Below are positions 1 to 10,774 of a stretch of 64,000 bases of DNA, one piece after another (the stretch's first letter is position 1; each line of letters begins with the position of its first letter). A model generated the notes under the pieces. It did not search any database. It worked only from the letters and a program-made list of their open reading frames with translations, and was not told the origin of the DNA. The stretch comes from Nitzschia sp. DOCU1. Its lineage: Eukaryota; Bacillariophyta; Bacillariophyceae; Bacillariales; Bacillariaceae. The stretch is from positions 372,001 to 436,000 of the forward strand of contig OX595989.1 of the NCBI GenBank assembly GCA_951394045.1. The letters are read 5' to 3'. Both the position numbers and the translations under genes were made by a program.

Positions 1-1987
1 ATTTGACCGTTGGAAAAAGGCAAGTAACCATGTTGTACCGCGATCAACGCAACCCGAAATCAAAACTCTCACTCAACATGGGTATCTTGAATCTGATCTT
101 GGAAGACAGAGCAAATGCGTTCCAAAGTAGAAAGCATGGCTTACGAGCAATGCATTGCCATTTTGCTCCTTGTCGCATGAAGTAGACACTCACTCCCAGT
201 TACCGAGACAACGCGTTGCAAGTGGTAGAATATCGCAATTGTCGCAATGCAAAATCGGCCTGTTAGGGTCTCGGGTGCTTATCCTCCTGAAATCATTGCG
301 GAGCAGCTCGATGCGTAAATGGTAGTCGAAAAGATCTCTCAAGGAGAGAAGACAGGACACATAACAACAAGCCGATCGCGTTAGGTATTTGTACTGCGAA
401 TGGCGGGAATATAGGCACGTCGTCCAAAGGATACGGGACGGCATGCTGATATTCCTTGAACAGCTATTTTGCTCTGTCGTCGTCGGAAGAATACCCGAGC
501 ATCAAAGGCGAATCAGCGAGACCGATGCAGTACACCACGAGTCCAAGCAAGCTCGTAGTGGAGCAGTATCTGCCAAACGAAAGAGTTCGTTGCTCGCTGA
601 TATCAACTTGGATGTGGTCGTACGAAATCACGGGGGTTCCGCACCAACACCAAGTTCACCGATGTATGTACCTCGATTAATAGATACAGAGAAAGATCCG
701 ACCAGGTAGCTAGTCCAGTCTAGCTCGTTGCCGATTTTGTCGTTTGTGCTTCTGCGTGAATCAAGAGAGAGAGCTGGTATTCCTGACGCTTCGTCCATGA
801 TTCGCGGCTGATTGGTCACAAGCGTCTTCGTTCCCCGAGGTATCCTCCATTCGATAAAGTTCCCTTTACCAGATTTCGCGTCTCTCTCAGTCGACAATGA
901 CCGTTGATGGGGAAATGGAGCTATCAGGATCCTTGGTGTAGAAGTGTCAGGTATCTGCTAACTTTCATACTTTCAAAGAAGTATGCAGGGAACGCGAATG
1001 CACGCAAAGACCACGGCAACCAGCAATCCTCTGCAATACGGCATTACCACGTTTAAGTCTCTGGGCAAGCAGAAGCGCCGTCATTTCGACATATCATCTC
1101 CTCGCGTTGCTGCTGTGAATCACATATCGTCGCGCCGCTGTTGGTCAGGAGTAATCCTTTATCATCCTTGTGGCCGCGATGTATGGCTACCAGTGGAAAC
1201 GATCCTCGTGCTCGTCCCGCCAAGCCAGCAGCAATAACAACAACGACGAATACATTTTATCCTCGTGGCCTCCCGCCCATTTTCATGTTTCCATCCGACG
1301 TGCTCGCCCCAGCACCACTGCATCAAACTGCAAGAAAATCCTCACCGTCAACGTCACTTTATCGCCCACTACGATACCGATATTCACTCTGCTCTCCCAC
1401 TCTACTAGCTAGTTGTTGATGACCGGCCCCTATCTTTTGCCCAGTAGTAACAACAAAGTGGTCGGCGCCGAAATCCGTCATATGCGTAGTCCAGGTTATG
1501 AGCTTGCATGTAGCTACCAGCTAACGCGCGAAAATGCGAGGTGGGTCCTGTCACGAGCTTGACAGGTTATGAGTCGCAATTCTCGTTCAGTTGATTAGCT
1601 GGAATAAGTTGCGCGTTCCAGATCGCGATTCGTTCGGATCGACATGCCTGCGACATGAACGGACATAATAGCAACGCGGAGAAACGTAGAAGCTTCTTTG
1701 TTCCATACGGAACCCTCCGAAAATGCCGGCGACATCATCAACGCGTCATTTCATCAGTCACTTTGACCGTCACAAAATCTCGCTAAAACAAGACCACCCA
1801 GCAGCGCCATCATTCGTCAAGCATCCTGCTTACAAGAGTAAAAAGCCACCGTCCCATTCCACTTGCTTGGATCGTCCATCATTGATTGACCCGATTTATC
1901 TTGCTTGCTATTATCAAGACATCTCTGATCATCCTCCCCATACGCTACCCCTGTTGAATGCACTATCACGTTTTGTATCACTTTACA
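1..1987. other. Intergenic; no supportable gene
   Basis: All frames are short and overlap one another on both strands, with no family motif I can name. On the minus strand at about 560-260 a hydrophobic stretch (QIPNAIGLLLC) faintly recalls a transporter loop, but stops interrupt it at once. The segment 1900-1987 just upstream of the next gene is probably its 5' leader and promoter. Confidence 0.5.
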
Positions 1988-2281
1988 ATGAATCAAGTTA
2001 CAACGCGCCTCGCCGGACGAAGTCTCCTCCGCCCTTCCTTGGCCACACGACGAACCTTTGCCACTAGCACACCAGGTGGAACCCCCCTGACTCGTGCTCA
2101 GTATATTGGCATGTTTTTGTTTGGAGGTGGTGTGATTGGAGCTACGTATCAAGAACAACAAACTTGCAAAGTGTTGCACATCAAGCGCTCGCCCACGGAA
2201 TTCTTTGATCTGCAACGCCGACCAACTGGTTCGTTAGACAAGAATGACTACCTTCATCGTCGTCCGACCGGAGAGCCTTGA
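1988..2281 (+). CDS. Small mitochondrial-type single-pass membrane protein
   Basis: A 97-residue protein of no named family that I recognise. The N-terminus, starting MNQVTTRLAGRSLLRPSLAT and followed by RRTFATS, is rich in Arg, Ser, Thr and Leu, lacks acidic residues and ends in an R-R-x-F-A-T-S cleavage-like motif, which is typical of a mitochondrial presequence. One membrane segment follows (about residues 37-52, YIGMFLFGGGVIGATY), then a basic hydrophilic tail with two R-R-P-T-G repeats. The open frame extends 10 codons further upstream (ATGCATTACCAC-type start region at 1958), but the ATG at 1988 puts the presequence at the start and is preferred. Size and shape resemble small accessory subunits of respiratory complexes; that is inference only. 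Confidence 0.6.
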   Translation: MNQVTTRLAGRSLLRPSLATRRTFATSTPGGTPLTRAQYIGMFLFGGGVIGATYQEQQTCKVLHIKRSPTEFFDLQRRPTGSLDKNDYLHRRPTGEP

Positions 2282-2943
2282 GGAAAGTATGTGTGTATGA
2301 GAGAATGATTGCTCAATGCACTGTTAAACTATGACGGACGCAACTGGCAGGCGAAACGTCTGTGCTTCTACGCATGATTATTTCTTACAATCATGTGTAC
2401 TTCTAGAATCATAACTACGTACATAACTTTGTACCAGTATGATAACTACTAGTCAAGTGGCTGGTCCCTCCTCTAGAGATTGAATGAGTCAGTAGCAGGC
2501 AGAACCATGGTAGTAGTTGCAAGACTATGCGGGTGCCCAGCGTGTTGAGAAGGCAATGGGCTTGCTGGATGGTTGTTCACGCTGTGAGAGGCCGCGAGGT
2601 TGATTGCACCTGGTAGGCACACAGACCAACCTTTGCCTACACGTCACATTTGAGCGGCGCGGCGTGATTGGCAGGCTATGGTTACATAGAAAACGCACAA
2701 CTAAGAACTGCCTGGCGAACCTACAGTATGATACTAGGCGAAATGCACATACATCGACCACCCCGAGCTAATAAAGACCATGACGCACAGCAACAGAACG
2801 ATTGCAGCTCGAGCAACCGTTTGACAGTGTAGTAGCACCACAGCGTTACAGAAACCATTACCCCACCCTCCCCAGGCAAAGCCCCTAGTAGCTATTATAG
2901 CTAGCTAGTTTGCTTCTAGTAGAGTCTTTATACAAACAGAAGG
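2282..2943. other. Intergenic, probable promoter of the following gene
   Basis: No gene seen. The last 60 bases before the ATG at 2944 contain clustered TAG/CTA motifs (CCTAGTAGCTATTATAGCTA, then GCTAGTTTGCTTCTAGTAGA) of a kind repeated in other spacers of this window. Confidence 0.5.
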
Positions 2944-3831
2944 ATGAGCGACTATGAATCTTCCATTCTGATTCAGGCCTTGACTCGCCGATTCTTGATA
3001 CGCAAGCACTTTGCCGAAGTGTTGGTCCAGGCCTCGGAAAGACGTCGTCTGAGAGAAAAAGTGGCCAAGTTTCAAAAAAAGATTGCTTCCACCAAACAAA
3101 AACGAAAACGGCTCAGTCATCAATGCAAATTGGGTGGGCTGGACGATGATGAAGTCAAACGAAAAACATGGGAAGAATCGGTGAACAACGATAATAATGA
3201 CACATCACAACCGCTATCAGCTACGGGACGGAAAATTGAAGAACTCCAAGCTGAATTCAAACGACTGCAAGTTCGAACCAAGACTGTAGAGGGAATGATG
3301 AAACCTCTCCAAAAGAATTTTGATACGGCCATGGCCGATAACGCCGAGTGGCGCACCAAATGGAACGATGTCGATGCCAAAATCAAAGCCGGGGAAGCTT
3401 CCATCAAGGAATTGACGCAACGTCGATTGGATGTAGAAAAACGCACTCAAGATTATCGGAATGAACAAGCCGGTTTGGCTGTCTCTAAAATTATTCCAGT
3501 CGCAACAGGAGGAGGTAGACGGGAATTTCACAAGGCAATGCAGCAAATTTTGGAACTTTTAGAAGCCGAATGTCCCAATGCTGATTTAGTCAAGGATATG
3601 CGCAAAAAGATAGAACCCACGATCAATGAGGCGTTGATGATGTCGGGTGATTTGAGTCGAATGATGGCGTCGGGAGATTTACGCAAATCCATTTCGGAAT
3701 TCATGCCCAAAACTCCAACCGGTGGTAAAACGCCAGAGGGCATGAAATCGCGAAGACGAACCTTGCAGGGATCCTTGGCGGGTATGGGCTCGCCAACACT
3801 GACCAAATCACCGGCTCCTGGTAGAAGATGA
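2944..3831 (+). CDS. IQ-motif coiled-coil protein
   Basis: A 295-residue protein without introns. Residues about 7-24 (SSILIQALTRRFLIRKHF) fit an IQ-type calmodulin-binding helix (I/L-Q-x3-R-x4-R). Residues about 35-65 and 95-185 are charged heptad-like helices rich in Lys, Glu, Gln and Arg, predicting a coiled coil. The C-terminal 50 residues are basic and carry several S/T-P sites (KTPTGGKTPEGMKSRRRTLQ, SPTLTKSPAPGRR), suggesting regulation by proline-directed kinases. The ATG at 2944 is preceded by a purine-rich leader. The gene converges on the GH16 gene (gap about 225 bp). A cytoskeletal or calmodulin-linked role is plausible but unproved. Confidence 0.7.
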   Translation: MSDYESSILIQALTRRFLIRKHFAEVLVQASERRRLREKVAKFQKKIASTKQKRKRLSHQCKLGGLDDDEVKRKTWEESVNNDNNDTSQPLSATGRKIEELQAEFKRLQVRTKTVEGMMKPLQKNFDTAMADNAEWRTKWNDVDAKIKAGEASIKELTQRRLDVEKRTQDYRNEQAGLAVSKIIPVATGGGRREFHKAMQQILELLEAECPNADLVKDMRKKIEPTINEALMMSGDLSRMMASGDLRKSISEFMPKTPTGGKTPEGMKSRRRTLQGSLAGMGSPTLTKSPAPGRR

Positions 3832-4056
3832 TGATTTGTTGCTTTTGTGAATATGGACGGGGGTTGTAAATGTTTGGGCGATGTAAGGGTTGTATTGCTA
3901 GGAGAAGGGCATGTCGGGGAAGCGTTACAATGTATGCGTTAGGGGAAGATGGAACAGAGCAATTAGCGTTTGCTATAGAAGTTTGGGATTAGGAAGCTGT
4001 GGCTACATTACTTCGACTGCGCTTTAGAGATGGTAAAAGGCGGGCCGACCTGATGC

Positions 4057-7004
4057 TTAACAGGCAACAACGCCTGCCAGGAACGCCCCCATGGAAGCGA
4101 CAGCAACAAGCGAAATGTGTGGATGAGTCATGCTGCTGCCACTGCCGGTATTTTCTTCTTCTGGGACTTTTAACATGCTCGTGGCACTTGCATAACTTCG
4201 GCTGACAGTCGAAGCGCAAGCAGGATCGGACATGCAGTCCATGTCTGCACAGTCAATAAAGCCATCCATATCGTTGTCGATACCATCGGTACAACTTCCT
4301 CCTTCGCCCTGATAGGAAGCAGGGCAAGACTGGGGACTTGAGGGCTCGCAAGTAGTAGTACTCACGGCCGGATCGCATCCAATAGTCGCACTGTCCAAGT
4401 TGCGAATGTAGTAAAAGTCATCGGTGTTACTTCCTGGATCAAAAAAGAGGACCATGGCATTGACACTGTCGTTTGGAACTGTGGCGTCGGGTTGATCCAA
4501 AAAGGTAAACTCCAAACGTTCCCATTCATTTGTCTTGGTAGTGTGGGCCATGTAGCGACTGTGTCGTCCAATGGGATACTCGCTTTCAGAAGCCAAGGGC
4601 AACGAGTCGAGTTGAATCAACACCTGCGTGCATTCATTGGCTTCGCTGTAGACGTCCATAAAGAACTTTTTGTTACCCGACGTGTAGTCTGCGGCATTCG
4701 GGATTGTTTGCGTCTGATAGTAAATCAAATCATAGGCTTCTGAACCACTACGTTCATAGGCAATGACTGGAGACGTTCCGTCAGGAGCTGTACCTGGGTC
4801 AAAGTAGACAGCCGTAGATTGAAAGTATGTGGCTTGTTCACCTTCGACCTGAGGGCCGATAAAGGTAAATTCCATCTCAAATACAGGAACTGGGATTGGC
4901 ACAAAGCAACAAGCTACAAAACGACAAAAGGTTAGAAAGATATCGATCATTCCTGGCCAACCTAAGAACAATACGGAACACTTACCAAGATAGTCGCCTG
5001 TCGCGGAAGGACAGCAATCTTCTGCTAAACCCGAGCACGCGGGATTCAGAGAGCACTCAGCTGCACCATCAATGGGAGCTCCAGTCGGAGCTGGGTTGGT
5101 CGTCGTCGGAGATGCGTTTGGAGCGGTGGGTGCGAATGTTGGAAAAGTCGCGGCGGGTGCGATTGTCGAGGCAACATCGCTAGGAGAAGTAGTGGGGGAA
5201 GCTGGTGGTCCACCGCAAACTGGATCAATGTTGAAGCATTGAGGATCGTCGCAATCACTCACTAAGTTTCCGTCGTATCCTTCATAGTCATTGTTGATAC
5301 CGTCGCCGCAAGCTCCCGCTTCAGATTTCGCGGACTTTCGACAATTATTGGTGGTAGGTCCATTGACCTGAAGAGCTTCACAGTCGCTAGTGCAACCAGA
5401 CATACTCACATCGACATTGCCAATGTAATATACGTCATTGCGGGTCAAACTGCGATCTATTAAGATCGCGACGCGATCGACCATGGCGACAGATGTGTCC
5501 GGTTGATCGAAAAAGTCACACGCCACACGTTGCCAATCTCTTGTGGGTTCCAAGAGACACTGATATCTGGAGTGCCTTCCGATGGGGTAGTTGTCCGGTG
5601 TCGCCATCGTACTGTCTTCCATCTGAATAAGAATAGATGTGCAAGGAGCTGATGTAGTTGTCTTCATGGACAAGAAGAACTTTCGATCGCCCGATAGGTA
5701 ATCAGGCAGGTCCGATAGTGAAGCGCTTACTTGAATGTAATCATAGAGGTCTGAGCTGCGAGTATATTGGATGGCTTGCACACCATCCACAGTCATGGGC
5801 GACGAAGTTCCAGTAGAAAATCCAAGATCAATGGTAGGATCCAGAATAGCAAAGTCAACTCCGTAAAAGGGCTGCACTTCCACCGGGATGGAAAGACTGT
5901 AACTGCCTTCAGCAGTACACGTCGAAGGAACTGACGCCTTGACGTAGCCGGATGTCTCACCAAACTCCACCAAGATACAATCAGTACCCGCGGAAACGAA
6001 ACTGGATCCTATCGGTACCTCCCAAGTGATTTCGGCACCATTGGCGTTGCTTACACAGTATTCCATACCAGACTGATTTTGGTGTACCAATCGAGTACCA
6101 TCAATCGTAGGAACCGTCTTTCCATCCGACAAATCATAGACACGGACGTAGTCAACTTCCATGGCGGATGGGAAAATAGTCGATTCATCCGGATATCCTG
6201 GCCAGCTACCACCCGCAGCAACGTTGAGGATGATATGATAAGTTCGTTCAAATGGCCATGTATACTTCGGTTCAAGGTCATCGGAAGTATAGGACTGGTA
6301 TTCATGGCCGTCGAGCAGCCATGCAATTTTGTTGGCTGTTTTCAGAATCGAAAATGTATGATAATTCTCGTATAGGGGCTCTGGCAAGCGAATTGGCCCA
6401 CCCCTTTGCGATTTGTCACCAAATGCCGCCCCATAATGCATGTAGCCTTGGGCAAAGAAAGGTTCACGCCCGATAAACTCCATGATATCAATCTCGCCAC
6501 CCGTTGGCCAAGTGACTTCAGGCGAGGGTATCATCCAAAAGGCAGGCCAAAGTCCAAGGCCACCATCGGGGACCTTGATACGAGCTTCGACCAATGTATC
6601 CTGGGTCAGATCGAATTCGACCTTCTCGAAGGTTCGAATCCGAGCCGAAGTATACGATTTGGATTCATACGATTCATTCTTTGCAACAAGCCTGAGCGTT
6701 CCTGACGATACTTCGGCATTTTCACTTCGATACCACTGTGGCTCATTGTTTCCCCTGTGGGCATCAAGGACGACAAAACGTTAAGAAGTCGAGAGGAATT
6801 TCTTTGCAAGCTACCGCACGATTTTGCTTACCAACCGCAAAGGTCTTGTCCCCGATCGCACCCATCGCCTATCTGTGCCGTCCAATACGTGGTATCTAAG
6901 GTATCCCCATCGAATTCATCGGACCAACTCAAAGAAGGACAATTCTCGGGCTGTGCCGAAGACAGGCTCAGTAACAGAGCAAAAATGGCAGTTGATAGCA
7001 TCAT
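4057..7004 (-). CDS. Secreted modular glycoside hydrolase family 16 (beta-1,3-glucanase type)
   Basis: Three exons on the minus strand: 7004-6832, 6754-4986 and 4913-4057, giving 932 residues. Both introns are GT-AG (77 and 72 nt); the second is in frame, so it looks like coding sequence if ignored. Residues 1-19 are a signal peptide (MMLSTAIFALLLSLSSAQP). The GH16 domain follows: a W-S-D-E-F-D-G strand, C-G-W-G-N-N-E-P-Q-W, and the catalytic E-I-D-I-M-E at about 145-150 with nucleophile and acid/base Glu. After it come two copies of a beta-sandwich-like module, each with Y-P-I-G-R-H-S-R-Y and a later F-(F/L)-D-Q-P-D, each followed by a Cys-rich acidic repeat (D-G-I-N/D-N-D...D-C), linked by a Pro/Thr/Ser stretch. 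A hydrophobic C-terminus (about the last 18 residues) could be a GPI signal or a membrane anchor. Family members cut beta-1,3-glucans such as laminarin or chrysolaminarin, or remodel cell-surface glucan; the substrate here is not determined. Confidence 0.88.
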
Positions 7005-7764
7005 CGTGGTTTTTTCTGCGTTCAGGTGTTTCTATTATGCAGTAAATGAGTTTGTGAGAATTGGTAAGACTGGTAGTGGATGCATATTCAATCGGAAGAA
7101 AGTAGATCTTGGATCGGCATTTGCAGATGAAATCGCAAGGCGAGGCAACTACCTCTTCTGTCTGTGGTGTTAATTGAGAGTCTCCTTCACAATAAAAGTG
7201 GCTACCGAGTGGTCGGAGTACTTGGCTCGTGCTCGCGTGGGCTCCCCATGTGTATCCAGCCGGCAGGGCATGTGCATGCGTTCGTTGGTTGTCTAACGGG
7301 AATAGATGTAAGTTGGACAAAAATTGGCGGGAAATTTCGACCTCCCGAATCATGCATGACCACTACGATTGCTCTGACCGCTACTATACCGATAAAACGG
7401 AGACTAACGTGTGTCGTAGGGCTTCCGCAATGCTATCGGTAGTTCTAAAAATTAAACCCCGGAGTAGCTACGAATAGCTCTACGAGCAAGACTATGATCA
7501 GACTTCAAGATTTATAGAACTTAGCAATGGCACGAGTTAGCCACGACACCAGGATTAAGAGCTCGTCGGCTAACAAAACAATTTTTAGTGATTCAGGAGG
7601 TGTTGATTCTTCCTTCTTGTTGCGCTGTTGTTCCACTCCGCGGTGTTCAAATGCCGGCTTAGGTTGTTGTTGATGCTACCACCGTCTCGACTTCATCACA
7701 CTGATGGTGTGGGCCCTCCGCCTGGACTTTTGGGATCAAGATGGCAGAACTGGTCGTCCTCGCT
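7005..7764. other. Intergenic between two secreted-glycosidase genes
   Basis: No gene seen. It should hold the promoter of the GH16 gene (near 7005-7200) and the 3' end of the next minus-strand gene. Confidence 0.5.
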
Positions 7765-9215
7765 TCAATACTTGGATCGAAACCACTCGACGGCCCACGA
7801 TCGGAGCTCATCGGGGGTAGGATCGTTATTGGCCACATACGACTTGGCCGCTTGTGTATAATCTATGAATAACTGACGCAGAGGACTTGCCGTGTAAAGA
7901 TCCTGGCTGTCGCGAGGAAACAGCGGGACGGTAGTAGAGTAATTGTCGTATGATGCCCAATGCTATCGAGACGAACAGGAATTGAAAAACATGTTAGTTT
8001 CACTGAAAACAGAAGCAGCTCCTAAATTCACCATGCAAGACTTACCAACACAAATGGGCAACCCCATTCCAATGATGCGCGAAAGACTTGAGCTGCACTG
8101 GGAGCAAATAGCGAAGGATCGCGAGTGTTGACGGGGCTGAACTCGCCAATGAAGACACGCCGCGTCGTGTCTCCCAGCACCATGCTCAAGTCCGTATCAG
8201 TTGAAGACAGCTTGCTTTTAGCGTAGTCGAGTAGGGACCAAAATCTTTCGTCCGCGGCTTGCTGGTCAAACCACTGTCCTGTGTGGTCCATGTATTTGTT
8301 CGTGCTCTTGTAGCTACTATAACTGAGAAAGTCAGGGTTTACAGCTGGCACCACCGAGTTGAGTATGGTGGGTCTTGGTGAGCCTGGCTCCGTGGGGTGA
8401 GCGTCATAGTTCTCTTTGGCCAGGTTAAATTCAATGTAGAAGAAAATATTCACTCCTTGGGTCCCATAGTCGGCTTTGGCGGCGTTGATCGCGGCTTGGC
8501 GTGTGGACGTCATCTTGATGTATTTCTCGACGATTGCATCCGTCGGTGCGCAAGAAAAGTCATATTTTCCATCCGACCGGCAATTGCTGGCGCCCATAAG
8601 TTCCCAATCGCCTTCCCAGTTTCCAAGAAAGAATACCTTGCCAGTGTTTCTGTAAGTTTGTAGCATGTGTTTAGCCCAGTCGTAGATCTCATCGTATTCC
8701 GCGTCCATCTGGTTGTCGGTAAAGTCCTCCTTGAGCTTTTTGGGAAGATTGAAGCTGTAGCCCCAAATGTGATACCACTTTAAGTTTGGGTCTGCAAACG
8801 TGGCGGCTACCTCGGGGACCTGAGAAAGCTCCTCGAGTGAGTCAATATCATTGCTATCGCAGGATAGCTGATAACTTTCGCACACGTTGGGCGACAGCTT
8901 GAACTTGAAATGATTCAACCCCGACTCCACGACAGCAGCACGGAACTCTGCTAACATGTCGTAACCTGATTCCGAATAGTCATGGCTCGCATAGGGGGAG
9001 AGTCGGTATCTATCCCAATCTGGTGAAACGCAATTCTGAGTTCCAATGAAGTAATTCCCATTAAAATTGCTTTGATCGCTTCGTGCTTCTACAATGTCCT
9101 TCCTTTGCTGCCTTGTTCCTCCCAATCGTTCTCGTTCGGCAGCCGAGGATTGAGAGAGCATATTGAAAACAACCACTGAGGGGAGGGAAAAAAGACCAAG
9201 CAGAAACACTTTCAT
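7765..9215 (-). CDS. Secreted putative glycoside hydrolase (TIM-barrel-like)
   Basis: Two exons, 9215-8046 and 7962-7765, with an 83-nt GT-AG intron in phase 0; together 455 residues. Exon 1 alone would stop six codons after the splice site. The N-terminus (MKVFLLGLFSLPSVVVFNML) is a signal peptide. Features that suggest a TIM-barrel hydrolase are V-F-F-L-G-N-W-E-G-D-W-E at about 194-205, F-F-Y-I-E-F-N at about 258-264 and V-F-I-G-E-F-S-P at about 354-361, each placing a Glu at the end of a hydrophobic strand. These are possible acid/base and nucleophile residues. Exon 2 supplies H-W-A-S-Y-D-N-Y and an amphipathic C-terminal helix. I cannot assign a GH family. The gene lies just upstream of the GH16 gene on the same strand. 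Confidence 0.7.
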
Positions 9216-9901
9216 GGGAGTGCTGTGCTTGGTATTTCTTTCCGGAACAGAATTCTAAAAGGTTTGTGGTTTCCTGCAGAGTCAGATCCGGTGTCGCCGC
9301 AGGTTAAATACAATCTGTTACTACGACGATTCGATTCCCGGGTTTTCCAAACATCCAAATCTTAGATTTACCCCTTCCGTGTGAGATGACGTGACACGGC
9401 CCACATGAGTTTGATTAGGGAGGAGAGCGTTCTCGAGTCTTAATTTGTCGAGGGAATCTCTTGGATGGATGAGCGAAACGCTTGTATGTATGATTCTGAC
9501 GGGTTCGCAAACTTGATGCCGAGCCAAATTTTGGGTTATGGACGCAGAAAGGCCAAATGACTTTGGTGAGCACATTTCGCGCTTTCGGCGAGTGGGGTCG
9601 GTGAAAGGACAGACGAACTTTCCGCTTGGTGCTATTATCGATAACCATCCTAGCTGTACCATTTCTTCATCGGCGCATCCAATGAATTACGACCATGTGT
9701 CCAAGGCCGCCCCGACCTTTGGATTCCACCAAATACCAGAGATGCAATTGCTGTCTGTCGGCAACGAAGCACAAGAAGGACTTAGCAGGCGGCGTGCAGG
9801 AGCCGTCGTGTCGTCGCTTCAGGCCGCTAACTCTTTCCATAGAAACATGAGGCAGTAGCATACATCATATTATTTCAATACAACAATACAAAATGCAATC
9901 T
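9216..9901. other. Intergenic
   Basis: Spacer upstream of the secreted glycosidase gene and downstream of the Lys/Glu repeat gene. Overlapping frames on both strands (for example 9538-9858) have no motif and no composition bias, so I do not call a gene. Confidence 0.45.
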
Positions 9902-10417
9902 CTAATCGTAAAATTGCTCCAAATTTCGAAAGCGTCCCTTGCCCGGTTTACGTAGATTGGCCATCAATTTGGGTTCTTCCGGTGTATGTTCCTTTGGCTT
10001 TTCTTCCACCTCTCGGTGTCGAAGCGTTACTGTGGGCGTGGACGACGTGCTCGTGCGTGGTTCAGCCTTATCTGGCGTTTCTGTCTTTTTCAATTGCACA
10101 TTGATAGCGGGTGCTGCGTTGGCCTTGATATCGGGTTTGTCATTGATCTGGGCCTTTTTGAGTTGCACTCGTATTGCTTCCGCATTGACTTCCACGGCTT
10201 TCTTTTCAACGACTTGAGCTTTCTTTAATTCCACCTTGGGAATAGTCACTGCATTTACTTCGATTGATTTTCGTTCGACGACTTCTGCCTTTTTCAGAGC
10301 CACCAAGACTTCGGGTTCCTTTTCCACTTTTTCCTTGACTTGGATTTCCGCTTTATTCAAATCCGTCTTTTTGCCCATGGCCTCGCGGGCAAGCGCTTTG
10401 GCTAATGCAGCGTTCAT
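9902..10417 (-). CDS. Lys/Glu/Val-rich protein with about 21-residue repeats
   Basis: A 171-residue protein of unknown function. The ATG at 10417 (MNAALAKALAREAMGKK) is preferred; the frame runs upstream only to a TTG at 10453. From about residue 30 the protein is built of degenerate units of about 21 residues: V-A-L-K-K-A-E-V-V-E-R-K-S-I-E-V-N-A, then V-E-L-K-K-A-Q..., V-Q-L-K-K-A-Q..., V-Q-L-K-K-T-E... and V-T-L-R-H-R-E.... A basic end reads G-K-G-R-F-R-N-L-E-Q-F-Y-D. There is no signal peptide or membrane span. Such L-K-K repeats recall short actin- or filament-binding repeats, but no named family fits. The repeat periodicity and absence of stops support a real gene. Confidence 0.6.
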   Translation of the reverse strand: MNAALAKALAREAMGKKTDLNKAEIQVKEKVEKEPEVLVALKKAEVVERKSIEVNAVTIPKVELKKAQVVEKKAVEVNAEAIRVQLKKAQINDKPDIKANAAPAINVQLKKTETPDKAEPRTSTSSTPTVTLRHREVEEKPKEHTPEEPKLMANLRKPGKGRFRNLEQFYD

Positions 10418-10466
10418 TGTTTGTTTAATACAAGTCGATTCGGCTGATAACAACGATGATGATTTC

Positions 10467-10483
10467 GGGGGGGGGGGGGGGGG
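10467..10483. repeat. Homopolymer run of 17 G
   Basis: An uninterrupted G tract (C tract on the coding strand of the repeat-protein gene) about 50 bp upstream of its ATG at 10417. The length may vary between alleles or be a sequencing artefact. Confidence 0.8.
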
Positions 10484-10774
10484 CGGAAACGAAACAATGG
10501 AGTAAAATGAAGGATGTCACCAATTTCGACACAACGCAATGGTTCGCGAAAGGGTCATCGGGGCCATTGTCTCTCGGGTCATCGGTTCGATTTTGGCGTA
10601 CCGTCAAAGAACTCCATCCGACGACTTTTTCGCGCCATTTTCTGCTTACAGGATCGAATCAGTCGAAGATCTTCATCTTCTTCATCGCTCTCTGTCGGTC
10701 GATCGGCACCTCCAAGCAGCATCTCCTCTCTCGTCAGCAGGCCCATCCTCCTATCATAACACCTCCCACCACAG

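Noticed and set aside
200..900. Minus-strand stretch with QIPNAIGLLLC, faintly like a SWEET/MtN3 loop
   Set aside because: Only about ten residues fit, stops lie close on both sides and no second motif was found.
4914..4985. Treating the GH16 reading frame as uninterrupted here
   Set aside because: The segment has GTAAG and TAG borders, is 72 nt like nearby introns, and its translation breaks the Cys-rich context.
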